Shown here piece after piece: positions 16,791 through 24,720 of a stretch of 64,000 nt of DNA (position 1 is the first letter of the stretch; every line of letters starts with the position of its first letter). The notes under the pieces are model-generated. The model saw only the letters and a list, made by a program, of their open reading frames with translations. It was not told where the DNA came from and did not search any database. The DNA lies in contig CAYMIJ010000013.1 of the NCBI GenBank assembly GCA_964390465.1, forward strand, positions 1 through 64,000, read 5' to 3'. The stretch is from JADZAI01 sp964390465 (GTDB lineage Bacteria; Pseudomonadota; Alphaproteobacteria; Micropepsales; Micropepsaceae). The position numbers and the translations under genes are program-made.

Positions 16791-17477
16791 CTAGCTGCGT
16801 GAGAACGCTGCCAGATCGTTCACTTCGGCCTGCGCCTTTCGCAAGGATTTGCTGACAAACATGTCGGTGATGGAGGCGCCGTCTTTTGCGCGTCCTGTTG
16901 CCGCTGACCACAGCTGCATCGCGCCCATCACCAGAACAACGCAAAGGGCGCTGCCCGCAATCATGGCCAGCACAAGGCCGCCATTCTGAGCCGTCATGTC
17001 CACATGGAACATGAGCCCAAGCACGGCGACGGTGAAGGGCACCCACAGAACGGCCCATGACAGGCCTGCGACCAATCCGGCAGCAATATAGGTGCGACGC
17101 AGGGCCGCAAGCTTCACCTGCGTTTCATAGACAGGACCGGCGACATCAAGTGCCGCGACCCGCACTTTGGTGACAGCAGCTGAGATGATGGTGAGGATGC
17201 CAAACACATGCAGCACGATGCCGCTGATGAACACACCGCCTCCGCGCGCCATGTCACCGCGCCACGCCATCACGCCCAGAAAGGCCAGTGCAGCGCCGAA
17301 GATGATGGTCCAGGTCATGGAACGTGACAGCGGTGACAGCGTGCGATGGATGCGCCCGTGCGCCATCTGCTGGAAAAAGCTGGTCTGGATTTCTGTTTGA
17401 CGCTCCATTTTTGCATCAAGCTTATTGAAGGCGACTTTGAGGTCATCAAGTTCCACGGTGTTTCCCTTCACGGTCAT
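16791..17477 (-). CDS. Four-helix membrane protein coupled to an ECF sigma factor, possible anti-sigma factor
   Basis: A 228-residue protein I do not recognise at family level. The first 50 residues are soluble and look helical/coiled (VELDDLKVAFNKLDAKMERQTEIQTSF). Four hydrophobic segments follow at about 54-72, 79-101, 131-158 and 167-190, then a soluble tail. Its start overlaps the stop of the sigma factor gene by four bases, so the two are co-translated. Membrane proteins in this position commonly sequester the sigma factor; however the HxxxCxxC zinc motif of classic anti-sigma factors is absent. The anti-sigma role is inference from position and topology. Confidence 0.65.
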   Translation of the reverse strand: MTVKGNTVELDDLKVAFNKLDAKMERQTEIQTSFFQQMAHGRIHRTLSPLSRSMTWTIIFGAALAFLGVMAWRGDMARGGGVFISGIVLHVFGILTIISAAVTKVRVAALDVAGPVYETQVKLAALRRTYIAAGLVAGLSWAVLWVPFTVAVLGLMFHVDMTAQNGGLVLAMIAGSALCVVLVMGAMQLWSAATGRAKDGASITDMFVSKSLRKAQAEVNDLAAFSRS

Positions 17478-17986
17478 GGAGAAAGTTGAGTACGCAGCCG
17501 CTGTTTGAGGCGGCTGATTTTGGTGCCCACATTGCTTTCGCTGATGCCCAGAATGTCGGCGATGTCACGATGGCTGCGGTCATCGACATACAGAACCAGC
17601 AGGGCGCGGTTCATGGGGTCAAGACCAGCGATCAGTTTTGGCAGCGCCTGCACGAGCTGCGTGTTTTCAGTGTCGTCTGTGCCGGCAATGTCGAGATGTT
17701 CGTCCTGCCACGGGCTCATGACGGCGTTTCGGCGGTAGCTTTCCCGCAGATGGGAAATCGCAACATTCAATGCAACGCGGTACATCCAGGTGGGGAATGG
17801 GCGCACGCGGTCATAACGCGGCCATGATCGCCACAGATGTGCATATATGTCCTGTGCAAGATCGGCGCGGTCAGCAGAGTTGCTGCAATAGGTGCTGGCG
17901 ATGCGTCGCACGATGCCGCCATGTTTGCGGATCAATGCGGTGAACAATGTGGCGTCGTCTTCCGATTTTGATTTCTGCTCGCTCAT
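17474..17986 (-). CDS. ECF-type RNA polymerase sigma factor
   Basis: A 170-residue extracytoplasmic-function sigma factor with only regions 2 and 4. Region 2 lies at about 20-88 and contains DLAQDIYAHLWRSWPRYD and the promoter-melting helix FPTWMYRVALNVAISHLRESYRR. Region 4 lies at about 112-165 with LDPMNRALLVLYVDDRSHRDIADILGISESNVGTKISRLKQRL as the -35 binding helix-turn-helix; only its key parts are cited here. It overlaps the membrane protein gene by four bases, the usual sigma/anti-sigma coupling. I could not identify an ECF-type autoregulated promoter upstream by eye. Confidence 0.9.
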   Translation of the reverse strand: MSEQKSKSEDDATLFTALIRKHGGIVRRIASTYCSNSADRADLAQDIYAHLWRSWPRYDRVRPFPTWMYRVALNVAISHLRESYRRNAVMSPWQDEHLDIAGTDDTENTQLVQALPKLIAGLDPMNRALLVLYVDDRSHRDIADILGISESNVGTKISRLKQRLRTQLSP

Positions 17987-18138
17987 TGCCGCCGACTGAT
18001 GGCCCGGATGGGCTTGTTCTGAGATGTTATTCGCCTCCGGCGCTGGTTCATCACAGCTGGCCAGTCATTTTAGCCATCATTCTTTTCAAACCGTGTCTCG
18101 GCATCGGAGGGCGCATCAGCGGCGCGTTAATAGACAGG

Positions 18139-18186
18139 ACTGGCCTCAGGCCAGTGCAAAGCAGGCATTCTCGCCTTGATGGCGAG
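18139..18186. repeat. Two small hairpins downstream of the ltrA-like gene
   Basis: ACTGGCC-TCA-GGCCAGT at 18139-18155 and CTCGCC-TTGAT-GGCGAG at 18170-18186 are perfect inverted repeats in the 208-base gap between the LtrA-like gene and the sigma factor gene. Neither has a clear T-tract, so I call them hairpins rather than terminators. Confidence 0.4.
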
Positions 18187-18194
18187 CGTGGCGG

Positions 18195-19358
18195 CTACAA
18201 CCCGGTGTGAGCCCGGGCTGAAACGCTGCGCCGCAGGGCCGCTGTGATGACCATGGCGAGCGCGATGAAAATCAGCGCGTCACTGGTGGCCAGCAGCGGG
18301 CAGAGCAGAACAGTGGCGGCACCCAGCGGCAGCACTGCCAGCTTCCAGCCGTTCAGGCTGAAGCGATCACGCACCAGCCACAGCATTGCGAGGTAGATGG
18401 CAACCGGCACGGCGATCGACCATGCGGCGGATGCATAGCTCACATGTGCTTCGCCCGATGCGACATCATGAAACACCGCAAAGCCTGCGCCTGTGGCGGC
18501 ACCTGCCGCGAAGATGGCGAAATGGCCATACCCCCACAGCAAAGCGCGCGGCAAAGCATCGTTTTCCAGATGCTCGTCATTGGTGAAATAAACACCCCAC
18601 AGCGAGAAGGTGATGAGCGCGCAGGCCCCTGCCATGAGAAAGTCATGTGGGCTGGCTGGTGCGCCGCTTCCATCCGTCGTCAGCATGGCGCTGATCGAGA
18701 GGAAACATTCGCCCAGCACGATGATGTTGAGTAGCCCGTAGCGCTCCATGATATGATGACGGTGCCAGTTCGTCGCGCCGTGGCCGAGCTCAGCAATCAC
18801 CGGCACCAGCAATTCGCCCAGCACCGCCAGTGCAAACAGTGGCGCATAAAGCGGCGAGGCAGGCGGTACATGGAGGGCGAGTGTCACCCACACCACCTGC
18901 ATGACTAGAATGCCGAAGCCATAGGTCAGGGCTGAGCGGCGGTGGGTGGCGTCACCTGCGGCGGCGGCAAACCATAAGGCGGCCATCGCGACGCGCATGA
19001 TGACGAAGCCCAGCACGCACAGATAGATCGGGTCGCCTGAAAACACTGCCGGTATGCCAGCTGCAATGGCCAGCGCGCCAAACATCGCGGCCATGGTGAG
19101 CACACGAAAGGCAGGCGAGGCATTATCATAGGCCGAGGCGAACCACGTATAATTCATCCAGCTCCACCACACCGCGAAGAAGCCGGCGAGAAAGCCGGGC
19201 AGGGCTTCAAGCGTGTGGCCTTCGGCAATGCCGTGATGCAGTCCACGCGCCGCCACCGCGATGGCGATGACCGAGGCGAGGTCGAACATCAGCTCCAGCG
19301 TGGTGGAAACCCGGTTTTGTTCATGCCGGTCACGCGGCGCGAGTTTGAGGGCGAACAT
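18195..19358 (-). CDS. Low temperature requirement A (LtrA) family membrane protein
   Basis: A 387-residue integral membrane protein of the LtrA family. The N-terminal motif RDRHEQNRVSTTLELMFDLASVIAIA is diagnostic of the family, followed by about ten hydrophobic helices and the GHGATNWHRHHIMERYGLLNIIVLGECFLSI region with the conserved ERYGL and GE residues. LtrA was named for a Listeria mutant that fails to grow in the cold, but its molecular activity is not known. I use ATG 19358; the frame stays open to a TTG at 19430, which would add 24 poorly conserved residues. No functional link to neighbours is evident. Confidence 0.88.
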   Translation of the reverse strand: MFALKLAPRDRHEQNRVSTTLELMFDLASVIAIAVAARGLHHGIAEGHTLEALPGFLAGFFAVWWSWMNYTWFASAYDNASPAFRVLTMAAMFGALAIAAGIPAVFSGDPIYLCVLGFVIMRVAMAALWFAAAAGDATHRRSALTYGFGILVMQVVWVTLALHVPPASPLYAPLFALAVLGELLVPVIAELGHGATNWHRHHIMERYGLLNIIVLGECFLSISAMLTTDGSGAPASPHDFLMAGACALITFSLWGVYFTNDEHLENDALPRALLWGYGHFAIFAAGAATGAGFAVFHDVASGEAHVSYASAAWSIAVPVAIYLAMLWLVRDRFSLNGWKLAVLPLGAATVLLCPLLATSDALIFIALAMVITAALRRSVSARAHTGL

Positions 19359-19593
19359 CAGCCATCCGTCACTGTCTGGTTGCGATGTGCCTGAGATTGC
19401 CGGTTTGGTAAACCATGAGCTGCTATCCAAAGCAGGGGCCAGTTTGCGGCTGGAGGAGGGTTATTCACATTCTATCAACAGTTTGTTCCGGGACTGTTCA
19501 CGGATTTACTGGATATTTACTGTATTCATTCACAGATGTGCCCACAGTAAGGCAAAAAATCCAATTTAATCAAAGCGCTATACCAAAACTCCA

Positions 19594-19622
19594 TTGACGA
19601 CCCAGTATGTCCCATGTTATCC
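19594..19622 (+). promoter_or_regulatory. Candidate promoter of the dcw operon (Pmra)
   Basis: TTGACG (19594-19599) and TTATCC (19617-19622) are spaced by 17 bases. The element overlaps the first three MraZ-type boxes, as expected of a promoter repressed by MraZ. Identified by eye. Confidence 0.5.
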
Positions 19623-19634
19623 CATGATATCCCA
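19601..19634 (-). promoter_or_regulatory. MraZ operator: four TGGG repeats with 10-base period
   Basis: CCCA occurs at 19601-19604, 19611-19614, 19621-19624 and 19631-19634, exactly 10 bases apart. On the minus strand this reads TGGGA-N5 repeated, which matches the known MraZ recognition pattern of TGGGN direct repeats separated by five bases. The array lies directly upstream of mraZ and over the candidate promoter, supporting autoregulation of the dcw cluster. Confidence 0.85.
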
Positions 19635-19701
19635 AGCATCGCCATGAGCCGTCCGGCGCGTGGCCTGTCCGGGAGCCGCCAGCGGCGGGACGCTGGAAGT
19701 G

Positions 19702-20202
19702 ATGGGGTCCATGTCGAAGTTCTTTTCGAATTTCGAAAAACAGGTCGATGCCAAGGGCCGGGTCTCGGTTCCGGCGCCGTTTCGCGGCGCTTTGGCCGCG
19801 CAGGATGCTGACCGCATCTATTGCTTCCCAAGTTTCGTTGACACCGCCGTCGAGTGCTATCCGCCCGCCGCCTATTTCGCGCTGCTCGAACGCATTGAAG
19901 GGATCATCGAAAGCCCTGAAGCGCGCGAGCAGCTTGAGCTGGCGGTCATCACGCGCGGTGTTGAGCTGACCTTCGACAGCGAAGGGCGTGTGAGTTTTCC
20001 CGAACGCATTCTGAAAGCGGCAGGCATCGACAAGGTGATGACGTTTGCGGGGCGCGGCGACCGTTTCCAGATCTGGGCGCCGGATTCATTCGCGGCGATC
20101 GAGGCGGCGGCCATGCAGAAGGCGGCGCAGTTCCGACACCTGTTGCTGACCGGCAAAGGCCCTGTCGTTCCACCTGCCCGTGTGCGCGAGGATGCGCCAT
20201 GA
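19702..20202 (+). CDS. mraZ: Transcriptional regulator MraZ
   Basis: A 166-residue DNA-binding protein with two SpoVT/AbrB-like MraZ domains; it represses the dcw cluster by binding repeats upstream of its own gene. The first domain carries KQVDAKGRVSVPAPFRG, the second DSEGRVSFPERILKAAGI, both typical DxKGRV(S/N)xP motifs. The start is uncertain between ATG 19702 (MGSMSKFF) and ATG 19711 (MSKFF); an upstream GTG at 19660 is less likely. Four MraZ-type boxes lie about 70-100 bases upstream. The stop overlaps the rsmH start (ATGA). Confidence 0.95.
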   Translation: MGSMSKFFSNFEKQVDAKGRVSVPAPFRGALAAQDADRIYCFPSFVDTAVECYPPAAYFALLERIEGIIESPEAREQLELAVITRGVELTFDSEGRVSFPERILKAAGIDKVMTFAGRGDRFQIWAPDSFAAIEAAAMQKAAQFRHLLLTGKGPVVPPARVREDAP

Positions 20203-21185
20203 GCGAGCGGCACATTCCCGTTCTGCTGGATGAAGTGATCGCAGCCCTGAATCCGCAATCGGGTGAGCGCATCATCGACGGCACATTCGGCGCGGGCGGC
20301 TATGCGCAGGCCGTGCTGGCAACGCCCGGCGCGCTGGTGCTGGGGATTGATCGCGACCCTTCCGCCATCGCAGCAGGCAAGGCGGCGGGCCATGACCGGC
20401 TGCACCTCGCTTTTGGTACATATGATGACATGGAGGCGCTCGCTTCGGCGCATGACTTCGCGCCGGTGCATGGCGTGATGCTGGATATCGGCGTGTCGTC
20501 CATGCAGATCGACGATGCAGCGCGCGGCTTTTCATTTCAGAAAGACGGCCCGCTCGATATGCGCATGTCAGCCGAGGGGCCAAGCGCCGCTGATGTCGTG
20601 AATACGGCGAGCGAAGCATTGCTGGCCGATATTCTGTTCCACTATGGCGAGGAGCGCAAAGCGCGCCCCATCGCCCGCGCCATCCTGCGCGATCGGCGCA
20701 GCGTGCCGTTTGAGCGCACAACGCAGCTTGTGGCGACCATCGAGTCCGTTCTGGGCAAGGGCATTCCGGGCCGCATCCATCCGGCGACCCGCAGCTTTCA
20801 GGCCTTGCGCATTTTCGTGAATGACGAGCTGGGCCAGCTGTCGCGCGGGCTTGCGGCGGCCGAACGTCTGCTGGCACCTGATGGACGGCTGGCGGTGGTG
20901 ACGTTCCATTCGCTGGAAGACCGCATCGTCAAACGCTTCATGCAGGAACGCTGCGGACGTCAGGCCGGGCCATCGCGCCATTTGCCGCAGACTGCGCAGA
21001 CGCCGCCCAGCTTTTCGCCGATCACCAAAGGCGCGGTTGAACCATCAGACGCTGAGACCGCGCGCAATCCGCGCGCCCGTTCCGCCAAACTGCGCGCCGC
21101 TCGCCGCACATCAGCACCCGCCTGGGCGGACGCAAGTGCAAACTCATTTCTCGCACCGATTACAACAGGGGAGTGGAAGCGATGA
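20199..21185 (+). CDS. rsmH: 16S rRNA (cytosine(1402)-N4)-methyltransferase RsmH (MraW)
   Basis: A 328-residue SAM-dependent methyltransferase that modifies C1402 in the ribosomal P site. It begins HIPVLLDEVIAAL, has the SAM-binding motif IDGTFGAGGYA, and carries the RsmH-specific MLDIGVSSMQIDDAARGFSF segment and LAVVTFHSLEDRIVKRFM. The length is normal. It is coupled to mraZ and ftsL through ATGA overlaps on both sides, the standard second gene of the dcw cluster. Confidence 0.97.
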   Translation: MSERHIPVLLDEVIAALNPQSGERIIDGTFGAGGYAQAVLATPGALVLGIDRDPSAIAAGKAAGHDRLHLAFGTYDDMEALASAHDFAPVHGVMLDIGVSSMQIDDAARGFSFQKDGPLDMRMSAEGPSAADVVNTASEALLADILFHYGEERKARPIARAILRDRRSVPFERTTQLVATIESVLGKGIPGRIHPATRSFQALRIFVNDELGQLSRGLAAAERLLAPDGRLAVVTFHSLEDRIVKRFMQERCGRQAGPSRHLPQTAQTPPSFSPITKGAVEPSDAETARNPRARSAKLRAARRTSAPAWADASANSFLAPITTGEWKR

Positions 21186-21580
21186 TCCGCGCACTCAATC
21201 TTGCCTTTCTGGGACTTACCATCGTCATTTGCTTCGGCCTTTACCGTGTGACGCAGACAGCGCAGGAACGCGAAGCCGATTTGCGCAATGTCGAACGGAG
21301 CATCGCGGAAGGCGAGCGAGCCATCGGTGTGCTGAAAGCCGAATGGACCCATCTGAGCCAGCCCGCCAAGATGCAGGCGATGGCCACCCGCTATCTTGGG
21401 CTTGAGCCGATGAAGCCCCAGCAGATCGCTTATGTGAACGACATTCCGATGCGTGCTGAAGGCGAGGCGACACTTGCCGATGTGGCCGCCTTGCCGTTCG
21501 CGCCCGGAGCCGGTGAACAGCCTGTGATGGACGAAACGGCGCCATTGCCGCGGGTCAAGCCAGCCAGCCTCGCGCGTTGA
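21182..21580 (+). CDS. ftsL: Cell division protein FtsL
   Basis: A 132-residue bitopic membrane protein. One transmembrane helix lies at the N-terminus (IRALNLAFLGLTIVICFGLYRVT), followed by a periplasmic coiled-coil segment (EREADLRNVERSIAEGERAIGVLKAEWTHLSQPAKMQAMATRYLG region) that is typical of FtsL, where it forms the FtsLB divisome complex. Sequence conservation of FtsL is low, so position between rsmH and ftsI is a major argument. ATG 21182 overlaps the rsmH stop (ATGA) and is preferred over GTG 21173. Confidence 0.9.
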   Translation: MIRALNLAFLGLTIVICFGLYRVTQTAQEREADLRNVERSIAEGERAIGVLKAEWTHLSQPAKMQAMATRYLGLEPMKPQQIAYVNDIPMRAEGEATLADVAALPFAPGAGEQPVMDETAPLPRVKPASLAR

Positions 21581-21582
21581 AG

Positions 21583-23274
21583 ATGTCGCAATCCATGCCG
21601 CATAATCACGCACGCCGTCACACGCCGACAGTGCCGCCTGCAACCCGCAAGCGCATCGGTGTTGCCGCCATCGCATTCATTCTGGTGTTTGGTGTCGTTT
21701 CTGCCCGCATGGCACAGATCGCCATGTCAGGTGGGCCAGATGTCATGGCGCTGGCCAATGGCGGTCATACCCTGTCGAAGGACAGGCCCGATATCCTCGA
21801 CCGCAATGGCCTGATCATGGCGACTGATCTTGAAGTCGCCTCGGTCTATGCCGACGCGCGCAAGGTGTGGGATGTGGAGGAAACCGCGCAGGCGCTTAAC
21901 AGCGTCTTCCCCGAACTGAACGTCGCTGAACTGAAGACCAAGCTGGAAACCAAGGCCGCCTTTGTGTGGATCAAGCGCGACATCACCCCGCGCCAGCATG
22001 CCGCGGTCCGTGACCTTGGCTTACCCGGTATCGAGTTCGAAAAAGAGTTGAAGCGCGTTTATCCCAACGGACGCGACGCGGCGCATGTTCTTGGCTTTGT
22101 GAACATGGACAATCGCGGTGGCGCGGGCATCGAACAGGCGCTCGACACCACGCTGGCCAACCGTACCAATGGCGCAGAACCGGTGAAGCTGTCGATTGAC
22201 CTGCGGGTTCAGCACGTCGTTGAGGACGAGCTGTCAAAAGCGATTGAGGAGTTCAGCGCGATCGGCGGCACAGGCCTGGTGATGGACGTCGCCACCGGCG
22301 AAGTGCTGGCGATGGTGTCGCTGCCAGACTATGACCCGAACCATATCAGCGACGAGCCGGAACAGAACAGGTTCAATCGGGCGACGCTGGGCGTTTATGA
22401 GATGGGCTCGACGTTCAAGGCCTTCAACACGGCCATGGCGCTGGATGGCGGTGTCTCGGTCAATGATCGTTTTGATGCGCGTGCGCCCATCAAGATCGGG
22501 CGCTTCACCATCAAGGACTATCACCCGATGGGTCGCGCCTTAAGCGTGGAGGAGATTTTTGAACACTCCTCGAATATCGGTTCGGCCAATATGGCGCGCA
22601 AGTTCGGCGCGGAATATCAGAAGGCCTTTCTGAAGTCGCTCGGCCAGCTTGATCCGATGCCGCTGGAACTGCCTGAGCGCGGCGCCCCACTGTGGCCGAG
22701 CAACTGGAGCGAAGTCTCCATGCTGACGATCTCGTTCGGCCACGGCATCGCCGTCAGCCCGATGCATGTCATCACCGGCGTGTCGGCGCTGGCCAATGGC
22801 GGCACATTCGTTGAGCCAACCATGCTGATGCGTGACCCGAATGCGCCGCTTCCTGCGCACCGCATTGTCAGCGAGCGGACAAGCGAGAAAATGAACCAGC
22901 TGTTCCGCATGGTTGTGGAGCGCGGCACGGCGCGCAAAGCGGATGTGCCGGGCTATCAGGTTGGCGGCAAAACAGGCACAGCAGAAAAGGCCAAAGGGCG
23001 CGGCTATGCTGAAAAGGCGCTGCTGTCATCGTTCATCGGCGTGTTTCCAACCAAAGAGCCGCGCTATGCCGTGCTCATCATCATCGACGAGCCCAAGGGC
23101 ACAAAGGAAACATCTGGCTTTGCGACCGGCGGCTGGACCGCCGCGCCCGTGACCAGCCGCGTGGTGGCACGCATTGCGCCCATGCTTGGTGTGCCGCCTC
23201 AATTTGTGCCCGGTGCGCATCCTATGGTGGCCAGCGCCGAGGATGAGGCCAAAGCGTTGTCGCAGGATCATTGA
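21583..23274 (+). CDS. ftsI: Peptidoglycan transpeptidase FtsI (PBP3)
   Basis: A 563-residue class B penicillin-binding protein that crosslinks septal peptidoglycan. A single membrane anchor lies at about 25-43 (GVAAIAFILVFGVVSARMAQ), the pedestal domain follows (RPDILDRNGLIMATD), and the transpeptidase motifs are STFK at 276-279, SSN at 329-331 and KTGTAEK from 463. ATG 21583, two bases after the ftsL stop, is chosen over the TTG at 21577; a further ATG at 21595 is also possible. The C-terminus ends shortly after the last conserved beta strand, as is common in alphaproteobacteria. Confidence 0.96.
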   Translation: MSQSMPHNHARRHTPTVPPATRKRIGVAAIAFILVFGVVSARMAQIAMSGGPDVMALANGGHTLSKDRPDILDRNGLIMATDLEVASVYADARKVWDVEETAQALNSVFPELNVAELKTKLETKAAFVWIKRDITPRQHAAVRDLGLPGIEFEKELKRVYPNGRDAAHVLGFVNMDNRGGAGIEQALDTTLANRTNGAEPVKLSIDLRVQHVVEDELSKAIEEFSAIGGTGLVMDVATGEVLAMVSLPDYDPNHISDEPEQNRFNRATLGVYEMGSTFKAFNTAMALDGGVSVNDRFDARAPIKIGRFTIKDYHPMGRALSVEEIFEHSSNIGSANMARKFGAEYQKAFLKSLGQLDPMPLELPERGAPLWPSNWSEVSMLTISFGHGIAVSPMHVITGVSALANGGTFVEPTMLMRDPNAPLPAHRIVSERTSEKMNQLFRMVVERGTARKADVPGYQVGGKTGTAEKAKGRGYAEKALLSSFIGVFPTKEPRYAVLIIIDEPKGTKETSGFATGGWTAAPVTSRVVARIAPMLGVPPQFVPGAHPMVASAEDEAKALSQDH

Positions 23275-23277
23275 CCC

Positions 23278-24720
23278 ATGAAGCTTTCGGCGCTGATGGA
23301 TGGATGGAAGGGGGCGGATGATCCTGAGATCACCGGCCTGACATCCGACAGCCGCGCCGTGAAACCGGGCTTTGTGTTCGCGGCTCTGCCGGGAGTGAAG
23401 GCAGATGGACGCAGCTTCATCGCCAAGGCCGTCGAACAGGGTGCGGTGGCGATCATCGCGCCGGAAGGGACACAGGCCAGCCTTCCGGTTTTTCAGACCG
23501 CCAATCCGCGCCTGGACTTCGCGCGCGCCGTGTCACGCTTCTATGGTCGTCAGCCGGAAACCGTTGCAGCCATTACCGGCACAAACGGCAAGACCTCGAT
23601 CGCCGCCTTCACGCGCCAGATCTTCGCCGCTTGCGGTCACAGCGCGGCGAGCATGGGCACGGTCGGCATCGTCTCGCCTTCCGGCGAGCGGGTACTGAGC
23701 CACACCACGCCTGATCCGGTGATCGTGCATCAGGAACTCGCGCGGCTGGCCGACGAAGGCGTCACGCATCTGGCATTGGAGGCATCCAGCCACGGTCTCG
23801 ATCAGTACCGGCTGGATGGCGTGCGCATCCAAGCGGCGGCCTTCACCAATCTCACCCGCGACCATCTCGATTATCACGAGACGCTGGAAGCGTACCGCGA
23901 TGCGAAGCTGCGGCTGTTCAAGGGCGTTGTCGTGAATGGCGGTGTGGCAGTCATCGACGCTGATGGCGATGGCGCGGAAGCATTCATCCAAGCGGCGCAG
24001 ACACGTGGTCTGAAAACAATCACCACGGGGCAGGCTGGTGCCGACATCAGGCTGACAGCACGTGAAGCGCATCTCGACAGTCAGTTTCTGAGCATCCTGC
24101 ATCAGGGCATAACGCATGGCGTGCGCCTGCCATTGGCGGGGGCTTTTCAGGCATCGAATGCGCTGGTGGCGGCGGGCATCGCCATCGGCCTTGGGGACAA
24201 TCCGTTTCAGGTTTTTGCTGCACTGGAAAATCTGCGCGGTGCCAAGGGGCGTCTCGACCATGTGGCGACCGCGCGCTGCGGGGCGCCGATTTTTGTAGAC
24301 TACGCCCACACGCCCGATGCGCTTGAGACAGTTCTGAAAACGCTGCGCCCGCATGTGCAGGGGCGTCTGCATGTTGTGTTCGGCTGCGGTGGTGATCGCG
24401 ATCCCGGCAAGCGTCCACTGATGGCGGCGGCAGCAGCGCGGTGCGCGGATGTCGCCATCGTCACTGATGATAATCCACGCAGCGAAGACCCGGCGGCCAT
24501 TCGCGCTGCGGCGCTGAAGGGCGCACCTGGCGCACTGGAAATCGGCGATCGCGCTGAGGCCATCAATGCCGCCATAGCGGGCCTGAAGGAAGGCGACATT
24601 CTGGTGATCGCGGGCAAGGGCCATGAGAGCGGCCAGACGATCAAAGGTGTCGTGCATCCTTTCGACGACACCGAGGAAGCGCAGCGTGCGGCCACAGCGA
24701 TGGGCGGACGCGCATTATGA
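23278..24720 (+). CDS. murE: UDP-N-acetylmuramoyl-L-alanyl-D-glutamate--2,6-diaminopimelate ligase
   Basis: A 480-residue Mur ligase adding the third residue of the peptidoglycan stem peptide. The ATP-binding loop GTNGKTS is at 101-107, HTTPDP binds the substrate, and DNPR at 398-401 is the motif that selects meso-diaminopimelate rather than lysine. VIAGKGHESGQ near the C-terminus is also typical. It starts 3 bases after ftsI and overlaps murF by four bases. Confidence 0.97.
   Translation: MKLSALMDGWKGADDPEITGLTSDSRAVKPGFVFAALPGVKADGRSFIAKAVEQGAVAIIAPEGTQASLPVFQTANPRLDFARAVSRFYGRQPETVAAITGTNGKTSIAAFTRQIFAACGHSAASMGTVGIVSPSGERVLSHTTPDPVIVHQELARLADEGVTHLALEASSHGLDQYRLDGVRIQAAAFTNLTRDHLDYHETLEAYRDAKLRLFKGVVVNGGVAVIDADGDGAEAFIQAAQTRGLKTITTGQAGADIRLTAREAHLDSQFLSILHQGITHGVRLPLAGAFQASNALVAAGIAIGLGDNPFQVFAALENLRGAKGRLDHVATARCGAPIFVDYAHTPDALETVLKTLRPHVQGRLHVVFGCGGDRDPGKRPLMAAAAARCADVAIVTDDNPRSEDPAAIRAAALKGAPGALEIGDRAEAINAAIAGLKEGDILVIAGKGHESGQTIKGVVHPFDDTEEAQRAATAMGGRAL

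Larger units (their letters stand above)
19359..19701. other. Intergenic region upstream of mraZ
   Basis: A 343-base, locally AT-rich stretch between the divergent ltrA-like and mraZ genes. It contains the dcw promoter candidate and the four MraZ-type boxes listed separately. The part from about 19455 to 19570 is notably AT-rich (TTATTCACATTC, GGATATTTACTG, AATCCAATTTAATC) and probably holds further promoter elements, including one for the ltrA-like gene. I see no gene. Confidence 0.6.
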
